A stretch of 64,000 bases of DNA, taken from the NCBI GenBank assembly GCA_029706075.1, contig JAINUG010000383.1, positions 1 through 64,000 of the forward strand, in the 5' to 3' direction. Within the stretch, counting starts at the first letter, position 1, and every line of letters starts with the position of its first letter. Made by a program: the position numbers and the translations under genes. This document shows positions 1 through 9,996 of this stretch, piece after piece. A model generated the notes under the pieces. The model was not told the origin of the DNA and did not search any database. It was given only the letters and a program-made list of their open reading frames with translations. The DNA is from Aldrovandia affinis. Lineage: Eukaryota; Chordata; Actinopteri; Notacanthiformes; Halosauridae.

Positions 1-2611
1 CTCAGCAAGACCGACTCCAGTATTGTAACATTGATGGAAACAATGCTGTATGCTTTAAAACCAGCACAGGCAATTCCGTTTGCCACAGGGACAATGCATC
101 TGGAAAACTGGTAAGTACAGAGTAGCTTGCATCTTATGGCAGAGTTTTTAGTACATTTCCCCAGTGTGCGCCTGCTTATCATGTACCTATATTAGACTCT
201 GCTTATTTTTCTACAGCCCACACAGCTTAAAGAAGAAGGCCATTGGAGTTGTCCTTCAACCCCTGGAGCTTGTAACAGCATCAACTGATCTGCAGCAACT
301 ATATTCAGGTAGTTTTTTTTGACAGACTGAACAAAATTCTCAGTATCATATTTTGTGTTTGTCGTATGGGTTTGTTAGTCTGTTTGTGCATTGCATATAC
401 GCACAAGCATGACATTGAATCTCCCATAATAGATCCAGTCAAAGAACTTGGCTGCCAGCGTTCTGCCGTAGAGGAGCAGTTATCCCAGAAGAGGTCTTGT
501 ATCTCACTACTTTGTCTTTCATTGTCCAGCACAGCAGAGCTGGCAGGCATGGTATGAACATGTATAATATGATTGTATTGATTTTTTTTTTTTACTGTGT
601 AACAGTACCCCACACATCTCTTCTTTGTTTAAAAAAAGTAACCTACCCGATTGTATTGATATTGTGTTCAAAGTAGTTAAGGGTATGAGTGTAAGTATGA
701 AGGTGAGAATCCCACATCATCTTTCAGCAGAACTCCCTCCATCTGGAAATTCCAGTCCAGTCGGTGACCCTATCCGTCCTCAAAGTGCTGAAGGTCTGTG
801 TGGGAATGTCATTCTCCTCCTCTCCTAGCAGCAGTATCCTCAGAAACCTGATTGGTTGCTCAAAGGTTCAAAAGTGTGCACTGGATACACTAGCAAGTCT
901 TAGTCAATCTCCAAGTAAGTCACCAGCATGCTTCCAGAACAACTACCAAGTACAAGCAGTTCAATAAATTAACTGGTTGAATGAGTTGTATTTCTCTTTC
1001 TCTCTGTCAGAGAGCACTGTGTTCAGGAGTGAGGTTCTCTCTGTTCTTCTATTAATATCTGGACAGTCCGGATACCGACTGCATTGTAAGTGTTGATCTA
1101 CTTTCTCATTTTTCATTTGGACAGGTTTTTTTCCTTTTTTTCCTTTTTAATTGTATCAAATCATTCAGAACATCTCACTTTATCTTAGGTTCTCCAGAAA
1201 GCCTTCCAAGTGACCTTGAAGTGGTTGTGTATATGTTCTGAACCTCCTCCCCAAGATTTGTTTCTTACTGAAGGTACAATAGTTTGCAAATGTGGTTAAT
1301 GATCTAACTGTAAAAAAAATAAAAAACATCTTCTATGTTTGAACCACATACTTAAACATGAAGGCACTCCAATGTGAGTCTGGATCACTGGATCAATGGA
1401 TCATCTTTGTCCGCAGATCTCTTTCCCGTGCTGAAGAAGAGGCTCTGTGACATGCGGTGGGAAGTTAGAGATTCTTCACTTGAGTTCCTCGCGCAGCTCA
1501 CCTCACACTTTCAAGGTCAGATTAATTCAACAGTTTTTTTTAACCTCTCAACGGTTTGCTTTTGAAGAACAAATTCATTTAATTTTTAATTTCATTTTCT
1601 GTGCGTTGTTTGTGTAACATAGGGAACCCCAGCTACTCTGAGACCCTTTTAAGCAGTGGGATCCCTGACCTCTCGTTGACCTTGCTGAAGGACCCTGAGA
1701 GCTATGTGCGGGCGAGCGCCGTCTTTGCACTTGGACACACTGCCCGCATCACCAGGAAAGAAGGTGTCCCACACTCTTACCTTGTGTTGCAGGTGAGTCT
1801 TAATTCAGGGGTGTCTCTTCTTTCAAATTGTCATGAATCACTATTCATCATGATTTCTCACTCCTTGCATCCATTCTAAATAGCAGTGTTTCTATGCTCT
1901 CTCCAGGAAGACCTTGCCAGGCGATTTGTGGGCATTTTAGCTGAGGACACGGAGGGCTTTCCCAGGAGAGCTGTGATCAGGGTCTTTACCTTGTGGCTCA
2001 CATCTCCACCTCCAGCAGAGGACTTGGAAGAATCTCTGAGCACTGTGTTGGCTCTGGGTAGTGAAGACTTGGACTGGGAAGTGAAAGTCCATACTCTGGA
2101 GCTGGCCCAGATCCTGATCAATCAGATTCTGGCGCAGTCCGGTCACTCCATGTGTCCATACGATGTTATCCCTCCAGTAATGCGCTCCAGTGGGACAAAC
2201 CTAACAGATTCGCTTCATATGCTGCAGCAACTCAAAATCTTTGGTGTCCTCTTCAAGGGGCTGTTTGATTGTGACAGGCCAGTGGCCCAGATGGCATGTT
2301 CTATCCTTCTGTCCCTGAAAGGGTTGATCAGTGGAAACTCTTCTGTGAGGGGCGGCTCAGTTGTCCATGAACTCCAGGGACAAAGTTGGGTTCAAAATGC
2401 CTTGAAGGAGCACCTTGAAAAACTCAATGTTGCTGCAGATTCACAGAAGTCAATGGGCTTTGTGGAGATTCTGTCGGTTTTAGATCTGGAGGATATGCAG
2501 CAGACCTTAGGGCAGAGCAGTGATTACCTGGAAAACAGTCCCCGCTCTCTGATGGAGGACATTCTCACAGCTACTCGCGTGTCAGAGGACAACATTGTGG
2601 ACTGCTACTGA
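1..2611 (+). CDS. BRAT1: BRAT1 (BRCA1-associated ATM activator 1), 3' part, ten exons in window
   Basis: BRAT1 is a HEAT/ARM-repeat scaffold that binds ATM and BRCA1 and also acts with the Integrator nuclease INTS11 (family knowledge). Exons read here: 1-110 (cut by the window edge), 217-308, 433-551, 728-914, 1011-1085, 1189-1273, 1417-1515, 1623-1792 and 1907-2611, all with GT-AG introns and compatible phases except at one place; the first listed piece may be the tail of a longer exon. Recognisable blocks include [58 protein letters not shown] and FDCDRPVAQ, and the protein ends in DCY as in mammalian BRAT1. The exon at 1011-1085 appears to carry one extra base that would shift the frame and stop translation in the next exon; all later exons remain open in the expected frame. 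Identification is firm from several aligned blocks; the 5' exons lie upstream of the window. Confidence 0.92.
1011..1085 (+). CDS. BRAT1: BRAT1 exon with apparent +1 frameshift
   Basis: With the phase inherited from the upstream exon this exon reads [15 protein letters not shown] and then leaves the expected frame. The second half only makes sense one base later, as [10 protein letters not shown], joining VLQKAFQ in the next exon. The two halves together align without gaps to the matching stretch of mammalian BRAT1, so a single extra base near 1051-1058 (attaatat) explains it best. If real, translation would run on to a TGA in the next exon and lose about 350 C-terminal residues. A base-calling or assembly error is equally possible. 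Confidence 0.75.
1907..2611 (+). CDS. BRAT1: BRAT1 terminal coding exon
   Basis: This 705-nt exon encodes the last 234 residues and the TGA stop. It starts after a clear ctctccag acceptor, in phase 0 with the preceding exon (1623-1792). It carries the HEAT-like C-terminal region, with [13 protein letters not shown] near its start, [13 protein letters not shown] in the middle and [16 protein letters not shown] later, and ends NIVDCY. No internal stop is present. Confidence 0.93.
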   Translation, partial: EDLARRFVGILAEDTEGFPRRAVIRVFTLWLTSPPPAEDLEESLSTVLALGSEDLDWEVKVHTLELAQILINQILAQSGHSMCPYDVIPPVMRSSGTNLTDSLHMLQQLKIFGVLFKGLFDCDRPVAQMACSILLSLKGLISGNSSVRGGSVVHELQGQSWVQNALKEHLEKLNVAADSQKSMGFVEILSVLDLEDMQQTLGQSSDYLENSPRSLMEDILTATRVSEDNIVDCY

Positions 2612-2671
2612 TCCGCAGTTTAATATTGCATATTACGTAGTACATTGTGCATCGTTTTTGTACTAACCTGA

Positions 2672-2677
2672 AATAAA
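2672..2677 (+). terminator. BRAT1 polyadenylation signal (AATAAA)
   Basis: A canonical AATAAA lies about 60 bases after the BRAT1 stop codon, the first such hexamer downstream, and would give a short 3' UTR. The assignment rests on position and motif only. Confidence 0.6.
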
Positions 2678-5084
2678 AGCATTTGAAAAGGCTATACTGT
2701 AGAATTATTCTTTATAGAAGTATTATTTTATTCTCATGCTACCAATTAAGGACAACACCTGTTTTCATGACTCGTGTCGCTTGGTGTTGACCACTAATTG
2801 GCTACAAGGTCGAAACTTCTGAGAATTCTGACAAATTTTAAAAACAAAGCTAAACACATGCAGGTTTTATATACAAACACGAATGGCAAGTAGGCTCAGA
2901 CCTCACAGCAGGTGGAAAGATGGATAATGCACAGGAACAGATGCTTTGTCCTTTGGGTCAAAATTGTTTGTTTTGTGGAGCTTTTTTAGGTGATATTTAG
3001 TGAAGTGGAGAGAGAAGCTTCTTGTACCCCAAAATGGGTGGAACGATCGTATGTTACCATTGACCCCCTGATTTGAACCCGTCCTGGTGTTTTGTTGTGA
3101 AGAGCAAAGTTCTTGTAGCCAGTGATGGACAGCACATGGTAGAAGCCACCCAGTATGAGGTTCATTCAGCCTCTCAACCAACACCATTTATCTCATATAA
3201 TACAAAACCTAATAAACTGTCATATAAAAGTCTAAATATGCTGTCCTTTTATTTGAGTAATTAATAGTACACATTAACAACATGGGGATTAATTTTATGT
3301 ATTAATTGTGAAGAAATGTATTTATTTAGATTTTCCTCCATATACAAAAAGCAAGTCTGGTTAAGAACCTTTAAAAAAAAAAAAAAACGATTAAAAACCT
3401 GGATATAAACTGAAATATGCAAATATACGTGAATGAGGTCAGCAAACACTATTCTACATTATGTAGCTCATATTCTCTCAGTTATCAATGCACATAAGTG
3501 TGCGCTGTGGAATCAGATAACAGTGGTGGTGGGCTCTGTGGGGTGGTATAAATGCAATTTGGACTAACTGAAGCATAAAAGACCTGCACGCCCAAGTAAA
3601 ACCTAAAATGGCCAAACACAAGCAGGCTAACTATATACAATACAAGCAATGGCCAGGTAGTGGCATGCTACTTAATCAACCTTTTTTTCTGGAGCAAACA
3701 TTGCTTAAGTCAAAGTTGGAATCAGTGTTGCCAGATTTGATTGACATTTACCAGCCCAATCAGAGACCAAATCCCACAAATCCACTAAAAACTAACCCAA
3801 TATGTTTTTTGCTAGAAAACATCTGTGTGTATGCACATTCACAAACACGGTCTGTCCAATGGTAACGCAGAGATAACCTCTTTGAAATGTGCCCCTAGAA
3901 AGGACTTAATTACTGTGGTGCATTTCATTCTTTGAAATTTAAATACTCCAAAGTCATCCTTCAATATATTGTTGACGTTGAGATGTGCTTGAGATTTTTG
4001 TATTTTTGCAATATTGCTAGCAGAATGAAAACATGTGTTCAGTTAGCTCCCACCCCTGATTGTTTCTTATTGAACAGAACACATTAATCAATATCAGCAC
4101 TCAGGAAACCCAAAATGCACTAATCTTGTTCACTGGATGGTCTTGAGAGACAATGAAATGTTATTCGGTTGTTATTGAACGGGTGGGTTGCAACCTTTTA
4201 AAGAAGGCAGGGGTTTGGAGTTCTTATATTTGTAAACTTTTCAAAAAACCTGCACAATACTCAAGAGTCTTAACTGCTAAAATAAGCCCAACATAGCTCT
4301 ACCCATCGAAGGCCATTTTCCCCACACAATGGCATCATAAGAAAGAATCAAAATGACACAAAGAAGGCATTTTTCAGAATGCACATAGGATCCTTGTTAT
4401 GTAACCCTGGTATGTTTTACCCTTTTAGCTCAAATGCAGGCAGTTGAAAATGTTTATTTTTCTGCACTATCATACATTGGGAATATAAATATAAAGTGCT
4501 TGTAAACCCATGCATGTTATTAACTGATATAATCTACTGTCACCTTGATTGAAAATAACTTTTCCTAGGAACTGTTGCTCCTCATACAGAAGCTCAGTGC
4601 CATGGGTTTGGATCAGCTTATTGTTTTCTCCGAACAATGGTGGGACTTTCAGAAAGTCACGAGGGAACAGCAAGGACCATCTGAAATCTGAGTCACATTT
4701 ATGAAGCGCTTGCCAAGTGTTTGAGTAATCTAGGGGGTTAGTCATTACAATGTGACAAAAACAACCACACTAACAACAAAAGTCTCACTCGTGGTGCCTT
4801 GCTTGCAACATACCGCTAGCCGCTAGTCCAGAACAGGCTAATAAAGACTTCTGGGAACAAGAGGTGTAGAATAGTCCACGAGGAATAACTGGAATCTTGA
4901 CTATGTTGCACAGATTGAAAAAATAATAATAATGATTTGGTTTCTTTTTGTGTCTGGACCCTGAGCTGACAGAGCAGACACTTTACAAGAGTGCTACTAC
5001 CCTGCAAGATTCCAAGCTCCTATTTGTGGGTCCACTGAGGTGGCTGCACCTTTTGGGTGCTGACCTCAGAGGCTGTGGTGCAGC
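2678..5084. other. BRAT1-AMZ1 intergenic region and probable AMZ1 5' UTR
   Basis: No coding sequence is supported here. The DNA is AT-rich with short homopolymer runs. A pyrimidine-rich tract ending in ctgacag near 4965-4972 could be the acceptor of a 5' UTR exon that continues into the first AMZ1 coding exon, but no upstream non-coding exon or promoter could be fixed. Confidence 0.5.
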
Positions 5085-8084
5085 ATGCTTCAGCACAGAC
5101 ATGTCCAGGAATTTTGTCTGGGTTCTCAAGCTCTGAAAGAGGCCCTGATCTCCAGAAATGCCTCCCTGAAGGATCTCTATGTCAGCAGATATTCTCACGC
5201 TGAGAGACGCTTCTTATCTGAGGCGTACAATCCCAACAGGATGCTGTTTGAGAGCCTGCTGATAAGGACGGCTTTTGATTGGCTTGTCAGTCGTCCTGAA
5301 GAGCCTCAGGACTTTGAGAGCTTCTACAACTCCACTCGATGGCGCCAATGTGACCCCTATAGGAAGAAGATATATCTGCAGCCTATAGGTAAGCACTGAA
5401 TATGCATTTAATCCACTAGCTGCATTCATTTGTTGCAGTCATCGAAGCTTACCCTATTTCAAGTAGCTCTTTCATCCAAGTTTGTAGCTGCTGAGGTGAC
5501 ATAATGAGATAACTGAAACCGATATTAGAATATGCAACAACCCAGACAACAAACATAAAATGCATTTCCGTTCATGAAAAGCTCTTTGAATTATATGTAG
5601 AATGTAGGTCATCCCAGTTTCAGTTGTCTTCTAAAAGTCAGTAATAATAATAATAATGTGTCCTTTGATGTAAAGCATATATAAATGAAAAACGGAGTTT
5701 ATTTCCCCAAGGACAGCCTTAATATCTTCAAGAATTTCAAAAGTTATCTGTTAGGCTTCTTTTTCAGATGTGGATGAACCGAGGCAAGAAGCAGGGATTT
5801 CATTCATGGATGACGTTAAATCTTACCTGGAGGCCTTCTTTCTGGGCTTCCGTGTGAGGTCTCTTCCATCCATATCTACATCTTCCATGAAGTGCCACTT
5901 TCGACAGCAAGAACGCTCCTGCAAAGTCCAGCTCCATACAGGTAAGAGGACAGAAACAAGACCTATCAGAGCACAAAGAAAAGTAAGTATAACTTGTAAT
6001 TAATAGATAATATGCGAATTATGTTATAAATATTTTTATTTGCTAAATTTCATGAGGTATGTCCACTTGCTGATTGCGAACCGTGACACCCACTTGACCA
6101 ATCGGAATCAAGTACTTAACCAAGCCTTGGTATAAAGTATACTACTTTTAATAAGCTGTATATAAAGAATGCTAATCAAACTTGTGAGAAAAGTTATAAT
6201 CCCTGCTTGTTTATGTGCCAGATGCCATCCTGAGACATCTCCAGCGAATAAAGCCCACCGATGCATTCTGTATTCTTGGACTGACCTTCATTGACCTCTA
6301 CCCTTGTGACACATGGAACTACACATTTGGAAAATCAGCAAATGAACTAGGTAAATTAATGTAACTACTTACTTCTCTCCCCTCCTCCCAGAAAACTCAA
6401 CAAGACAATAAAATGTGCACCTAACGCATAGCACCATGAGTAAACATGGTATCACAGGGTACTATTTCAATAAACACTATCCCAAAGAGAAAACAACTTT
6501 TTTTAGTGGAAAAATCATAAAAGTTGTATCATTCTATTCATTAACCTGCTGTGTTTGTTACTGGTGTGTATGTGGTGTGCAGCCGTGGGAGTGTGCAGCT
6601 TCTCCAGGCTCTCTTTAGGGCTCTCAGGAGAGGGTTCTGGGATGACTGAGCAGGGAGTGGCAGCAGGGACAGGTGACAGCTGTGACAAGCGAGCATGGCC
6701 TGTGCAGCCCCGCACTGTCATCCCGAATGAACTACTGCAGTGCTGCAAGGTAAAACACCTGGCACTGGCACCACAGGGTAGAGAGCTCCACGGTCAGGAA
6801 GAAAACACATACCAGCCGTCCCTCCTTTCCATGATAATGCTCCCTGTCAATCCCATTCCTCCTCACAAAGCAGGCCCTTTATTGTAATTTATTTATTGAG
6901 AAAAAAGGCTCAAACTCAAACTCAAACTCAAAAACTCAATTTAGTGGGTATATTTATTTGGAGCGATTTACCTCTGGTGACTGTGTGGTGGACCTGTGTG
7001 GTCCTGCCAAGGAGTCTTACACTGTGGTCCTATTTCTCCAACCGAGTGGGTGTTTCTAATCTTAGCAGAAACTAGTATTATAACAATAGTGTTTCTTACA
7101 TCAAGGGCATGAGCATGTCTGGAGGCTCTTGTGTTTGGCCGAGATATGATTAGGAGGATGTGAATCGAACCTGGGGGGTATGAAATGACCGTTTCCTAAA
7201 GAAGCTTCTCAGAGCCAGCACCGGTCATAAACACAGTGTAACCCCCATGTACCGCACTCTGAAGGGAATGCGATTACAAAACGGCAATTAAAATTGCGCC
7301 CACAGCGTATTGAGAGGAGACCATCTGATCCAGCGGCCATTGGGTTGTTTAAGCCTGAAAGGACGGTGTGTTTGTCGTTCAAGGTTGTCAGTCATGAGGC
7401 GTGCCACCTGGTAGGGCTGCAGAACTGCCGCTGGCTGCGCTGCGTCATGCAGGGAGTGACCAGTCCGGATGAAGCGCTCCTCAGACCCATGGACCTCTGC
7501 CCCATCTGCCTTAGGAAGCTGCACAGCGCGCTGGGCTTCAGCCTGCTGCAGCGATACAAGGTACCACACTCACACACACATATATACACGCACACGCAAA
7601 CACACACATACAGTAACAGTCAAGAGTACACCTTCCATCTGGATTACGGCTGGTCTAACTATCTGGTGAAGGAGGAACGTGAAGGACAGCTCAAACTAAT
7701 GACCTGGCCTGCCCAGTGTGCAGACCTCAATCCCATAGAACTTGTATGGGACGAACTGGACAGAAGAGTCAAAACAAAGCAACCCAAAAGTGTCTCTGGG
7801 AATTGCTGCAGGAGGGCTGGGAAGACATGTCGGGTGATTTCCTGCTGAAGCTTAACCGAATGGTCCATGTTTGTGAGGCTGTTATCAAGGCAAAGGGTGG
7901 TTATTTTGAAGAATCAAATATATTTTTTTAACATTGCTTTGATGTTACTTATGTTTATTGTTACATGTGTTTTTTGTCATTTTCAAGTATTTAAAGAAAC
8001 TTATACGGTGTAAAATATCGTCAGTTATAAAATAAACCTAGTTTCCAGCAGATGTACTGAAAGTTTTGATTGGTACTGTATACA

Positions 8085-8136
<52 letters not shown>

Positions 8137-9965
8137 TACTAACACATACACATACTGTACATATACACACACTAATGCTAAGCCACACACGCACCCACAC
8201 ACAGAAACAGACACACTGTTCTGTGTGGTCCAATACACACACACTAATGTAAGTTCTCTGTAGGAGAACACACACACACTGTTCTGTGTGGTCGCATTCA
8301 CAAACTAAGGAGAACACATGCACACACTAATACTAACACACACAAGCACACACACACACACACACACACATGCACACACACACACAAATGAACACACAAT
8401 TTTCTGGGTCATCCAATGGTTTTATATCTCTGTATGGAAAAAAAGACTTGAATTGGCTAGATTTCCTAAATGATTAGTCAGATTGATAGTATATTTGTTA
8501 TTGATTAAAAGTAAATTTTATCACCAATTGGGATCTGTTCTTGAATTTAATTGTTATTGTTGTATCTATGCAGCAGTGTCAAAAATATAAACAAAGAAGC
8601 GGTTACACCCTTTTTGAGAAAGACCCTTTGCAGTTTTACCATAAGAGGGCGCTCTGGTTTAATGTAACACGTTTGTACTGTTTCTCTTTTCACACACTTC
8701 TCAACTGAATGATACAGGGACCTAGGACAGAATGGAATGCAAAAGACAAATGATGGCTTTATGCTAAAACAATAATTGCAACCACATGTATTTATTATCA
8801 TTATTCTTGAGAAGATCTTTTCAGATTTTTCCTTTGGTTGTTCTTAGAAATAGGGTTAAAAAAAGCGCGTTACATCAGCTTTACTCATCTTTACAAAAAG
8901 GCAATATACCCCAATCTCTCTTTCTCCACACATTTGAATTCACTGTTTCTTTTCTGACAGGAACTCCAGTCTTGGTGTCGTCGTGTTGCTATCACTGCGA
9001 CTCACAGAGAAAGGGCCAGCAGGGTGTCCTCGGAGGAAGACCACCACCTCTTCAACTCTGACTCAGGAGTTGCCTGTGAGCGGTTATCCCGACCTGTGCC
9101 AGTCACCCTGGAGCTCAGCAGCCCGGAGGAGTCAGTCTCCCAAGGCAGGCGCCAAAATGGAGGATCAGGCACTAGCACCTCCCTCCCTCCCACTGCTTCC
9201 ACCAGGATCCAACAAGAGGGGCCGGCAGCTGCGTTCAGGGCGGAGCTCTCCACCCGAGAGGAGGGGCCAGCAGCTGCGTCCAGGGCGGAGCTCTCCACCC
9301 GAGAGGAGGGGCCAGCAGCTGTGATCAGGGCGGAGCTCTCCACCCGAGAGGAGGGGCCAGCAGCTGCGTTCAGGGCGGAGCTCTCCACCCGAGAGGAGGG
9401 GCCAGCAGCTGCGTCCAGGGCGGAGCTCTCCACCCGAGAGGAGGGGCCAGCAGCTGCGATCAGGGCGGAGCTCTCCACCCGAGAGGAGGGGCCAGCAGCT
9501 GCGTCCAGGGCGGAGCTCTCCACCCGGAGGGGCCAGCACCAGGGCGGAGCTCTCCAGGAGGGGCCAGCAGCTGCGATCAGAGCGGAGCTCTGCACCCGAG
9601 AGGAGGGGCCAGCAGCTGCGTCCAGGGCGGAGCTCTCCACCCGAGAGGAGGGGCCAGCAGCTGCGTCCAGGGCGGAGCTCTGCACTGACCTCCTGGGGCA
9701 CCACGAGGCCTGGCTAGACTCCTGCATAAGGGCGCTACAGGGGGAGGTGCCCGAGGATGAACTCTCCCAGCTGGATCATCTGGTGGACGCCATGCCCTCT
9801 CCCAGAGCCAATCCGCCCGAGCCCTCCGTCAGGGTCTCACTGGAGCTGCCCCGAGAGGAGCGAGGCTTGATGAGCGTCATTGGGCAGAAGTTTTCCCAGC
9901 TGCGGAGAAAGCTGAGATCCAAACAGAGGAGGACAGATCACTCGCTTGATGACAGCAAAGACTGA
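5085..9965 (+). CDS. AMZ1: AMZ1 (archaelysin family metallopeptidase 1), six coding exons
   Basis: AMZ1 is a zinc-dependent archaemetzincin, an aminopeptidase-type metalloprotease. Coding exons: 5085-5388, 5768-5941, 6222-6350, 6583-6749, 7384-7560 and 8961-9965, all with GT-AG boundaries and matching phases, totalling 1956 nt (651 residues). The start is the ATG giving [10 protein letters not shown], which resembles the mammalian AMZ1 N terminus. The active site HEACHLVGL is at residues 262-270, followed by the archaemetzincin cysteines C273, C278, C297 and C300 and by M280. Upstream, [14 protein letters not shown] is the conserved core strand region. The C terminus ([17 protein letters not shown], then FSQLRRKL) is also AMZ1-like. 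The protein is about 150 residues longer than human AMZ1 because of a tandem repeat in the last exon. It converges with GNA12. The intron at 7561-8960 contains a Tc1 remnant and CA repeats. AMZ2 is unlikely given the N and C termini. Confidence 0.95.
6750..7383 (+). other. AMZ1 intron 4
   Basis: No coding sequence is seen. It contains a short run of caaactc-type direct repeats near 6908-6937. A stretch near 7160 resembles a reversed pol III B box, but there is no matching A box, so no SINE is called. Confidence 0.7.
7384..7560 (+). CDS. AMZ1: AMZ1 catalytic zinc-site exon
   Basis: This phase-0 exon (59 codons, residues 259-317) holds the whole extended zinc-binding signature: [12 protein letters not shown], then RWLRC, the Met of the Met-turn, and CPIC sixteen residues later. 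The two active-site histidines, the general-base glutamate and the third zinc ligand position typical of archaemetzincins are intact, together with the four cysteines that form the second, structural zinc site in this family. The acceptor is ttcaag and the donor gtacca. Confidence 0.95.
7655..7930 (+). mobile_element. Tc1-like transposase C-terminal remnant in AMZ1 intron 5
   Basis: Translation gives [20 protein letters not shown], the conserved Tc1 block holding the final catalytic glutamate (PIE), followed by [10 protein letters not shown]. The frame then breaks, and the usual C-terminal stretch ending in AKGGYF is recovered in another frame. Upstream transposase domains and a 5' inverted repeat are missing. 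This is a decayed 3' fragment with no function. Confidence 0.75.
8089..8398 (+). repeat. CA/ACAC microsatellite cluster in AMZ1 intron 5
   Basis: A pure CA run at about 8089-8132 is followed by interrupted CA tracts and short duplications containing ctgttctgtgtggtc, which occurs at about 8216 and 8279. It is simple sequence and is also read as long TH/VC repeats in translation. Confidence 0.9.
8961..9965 (+). CDS. AMZ1: AMZ1 terminal exon with expanded repeat
   Basis: This exon (335 codons including TGA) begins after tttctgacag and encodes residues 318-651. The first 84 residues are polar and low-complexity. Residues 402-560 are a tandem array of 15-residue units. Residues 561-651 return to conserved AMZ1 sequence, with [17 protein letters not shown] and a basic [14 protein letters not shown] end. 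The frame is open throughout, so the array is part of the predicted protein unless an unseen intron removes it; I see no convincing splice pair that would do so. Confidence 0.9.
   Translation, partial: ELQSWCRRVAITATHRERASRVSSEEDHHLFNSDSGVACERLSRPVPVTLELSSPEESVSQGRRQNGGSGTSTSLPPTASTRIQQEGPAAAFRAELSTREEGPAAASRAELSTREEGPAAVIRAELSTREEGPAAAFRAELSTREEGPAAASRAELSTREEGPAAAIRAELSTREEGPAAASRAELSTRRGQHQGGALQEGPAAAIRAELCTREEGPAAASRAELSTREEGPAAASRAELCTDLLGHHEAWLDSCIRALQGEVPEDELSQLDHLVDAMPSPRANPPEPSVRVSLELPREERGLMSVIGQKFSQLRRKLRSKQRRTDHSLDDSKD
9213..9689 (+). repeat. 45-bp coding minisatellite in AMZ1
   Basis: There are ten recognisable 15-residue units of consensus [15 protein letters not shown] plus one shortened unit, all in frame. 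Variation between units is mostly at the S/F/I position and at S/C in ELSTR. Unit 8 is cut to [10 protein letters not shown] at about 9526-9555. The DNA unit is 45 nt, GC-rich and nearly identical between copies, typical of a young VNTR. The unit also lacks stops in antisense frames, which produces long but meaningless opposite-strand ORFs. Confidence 0.95.
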
Positions 9966-9990
9966 CAGACCTGACAGTGAATTCTCTTTA

Positions 9991-9996
9991 AATAAA
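9991..9996 (+). terminator. Candidate AMZ1 polyadenylation signal
   Basis: An AATAAA lies only 26 bases after the AMZ1 stop, within an A-rich run. Further AATAAA hexamers occur at 11032-11037 and near 11322, so the true 3' end may be up to 1.4 kb downstream. Sequence alone cannot choose between them. Confidence 0.35.

Noticed and set aside
7150-7180. Possible reversed tRNA B box (gaatcgaacctgggg) in AMZ1 intron 4
   Set aside because: No A box at the right distance and no SINE body or tail nearby.
8089-8398. CRISPR-like or structured repeat array
   Set aside because: This is simple CA sequence with no unique spacers; the host is a vertebrate.
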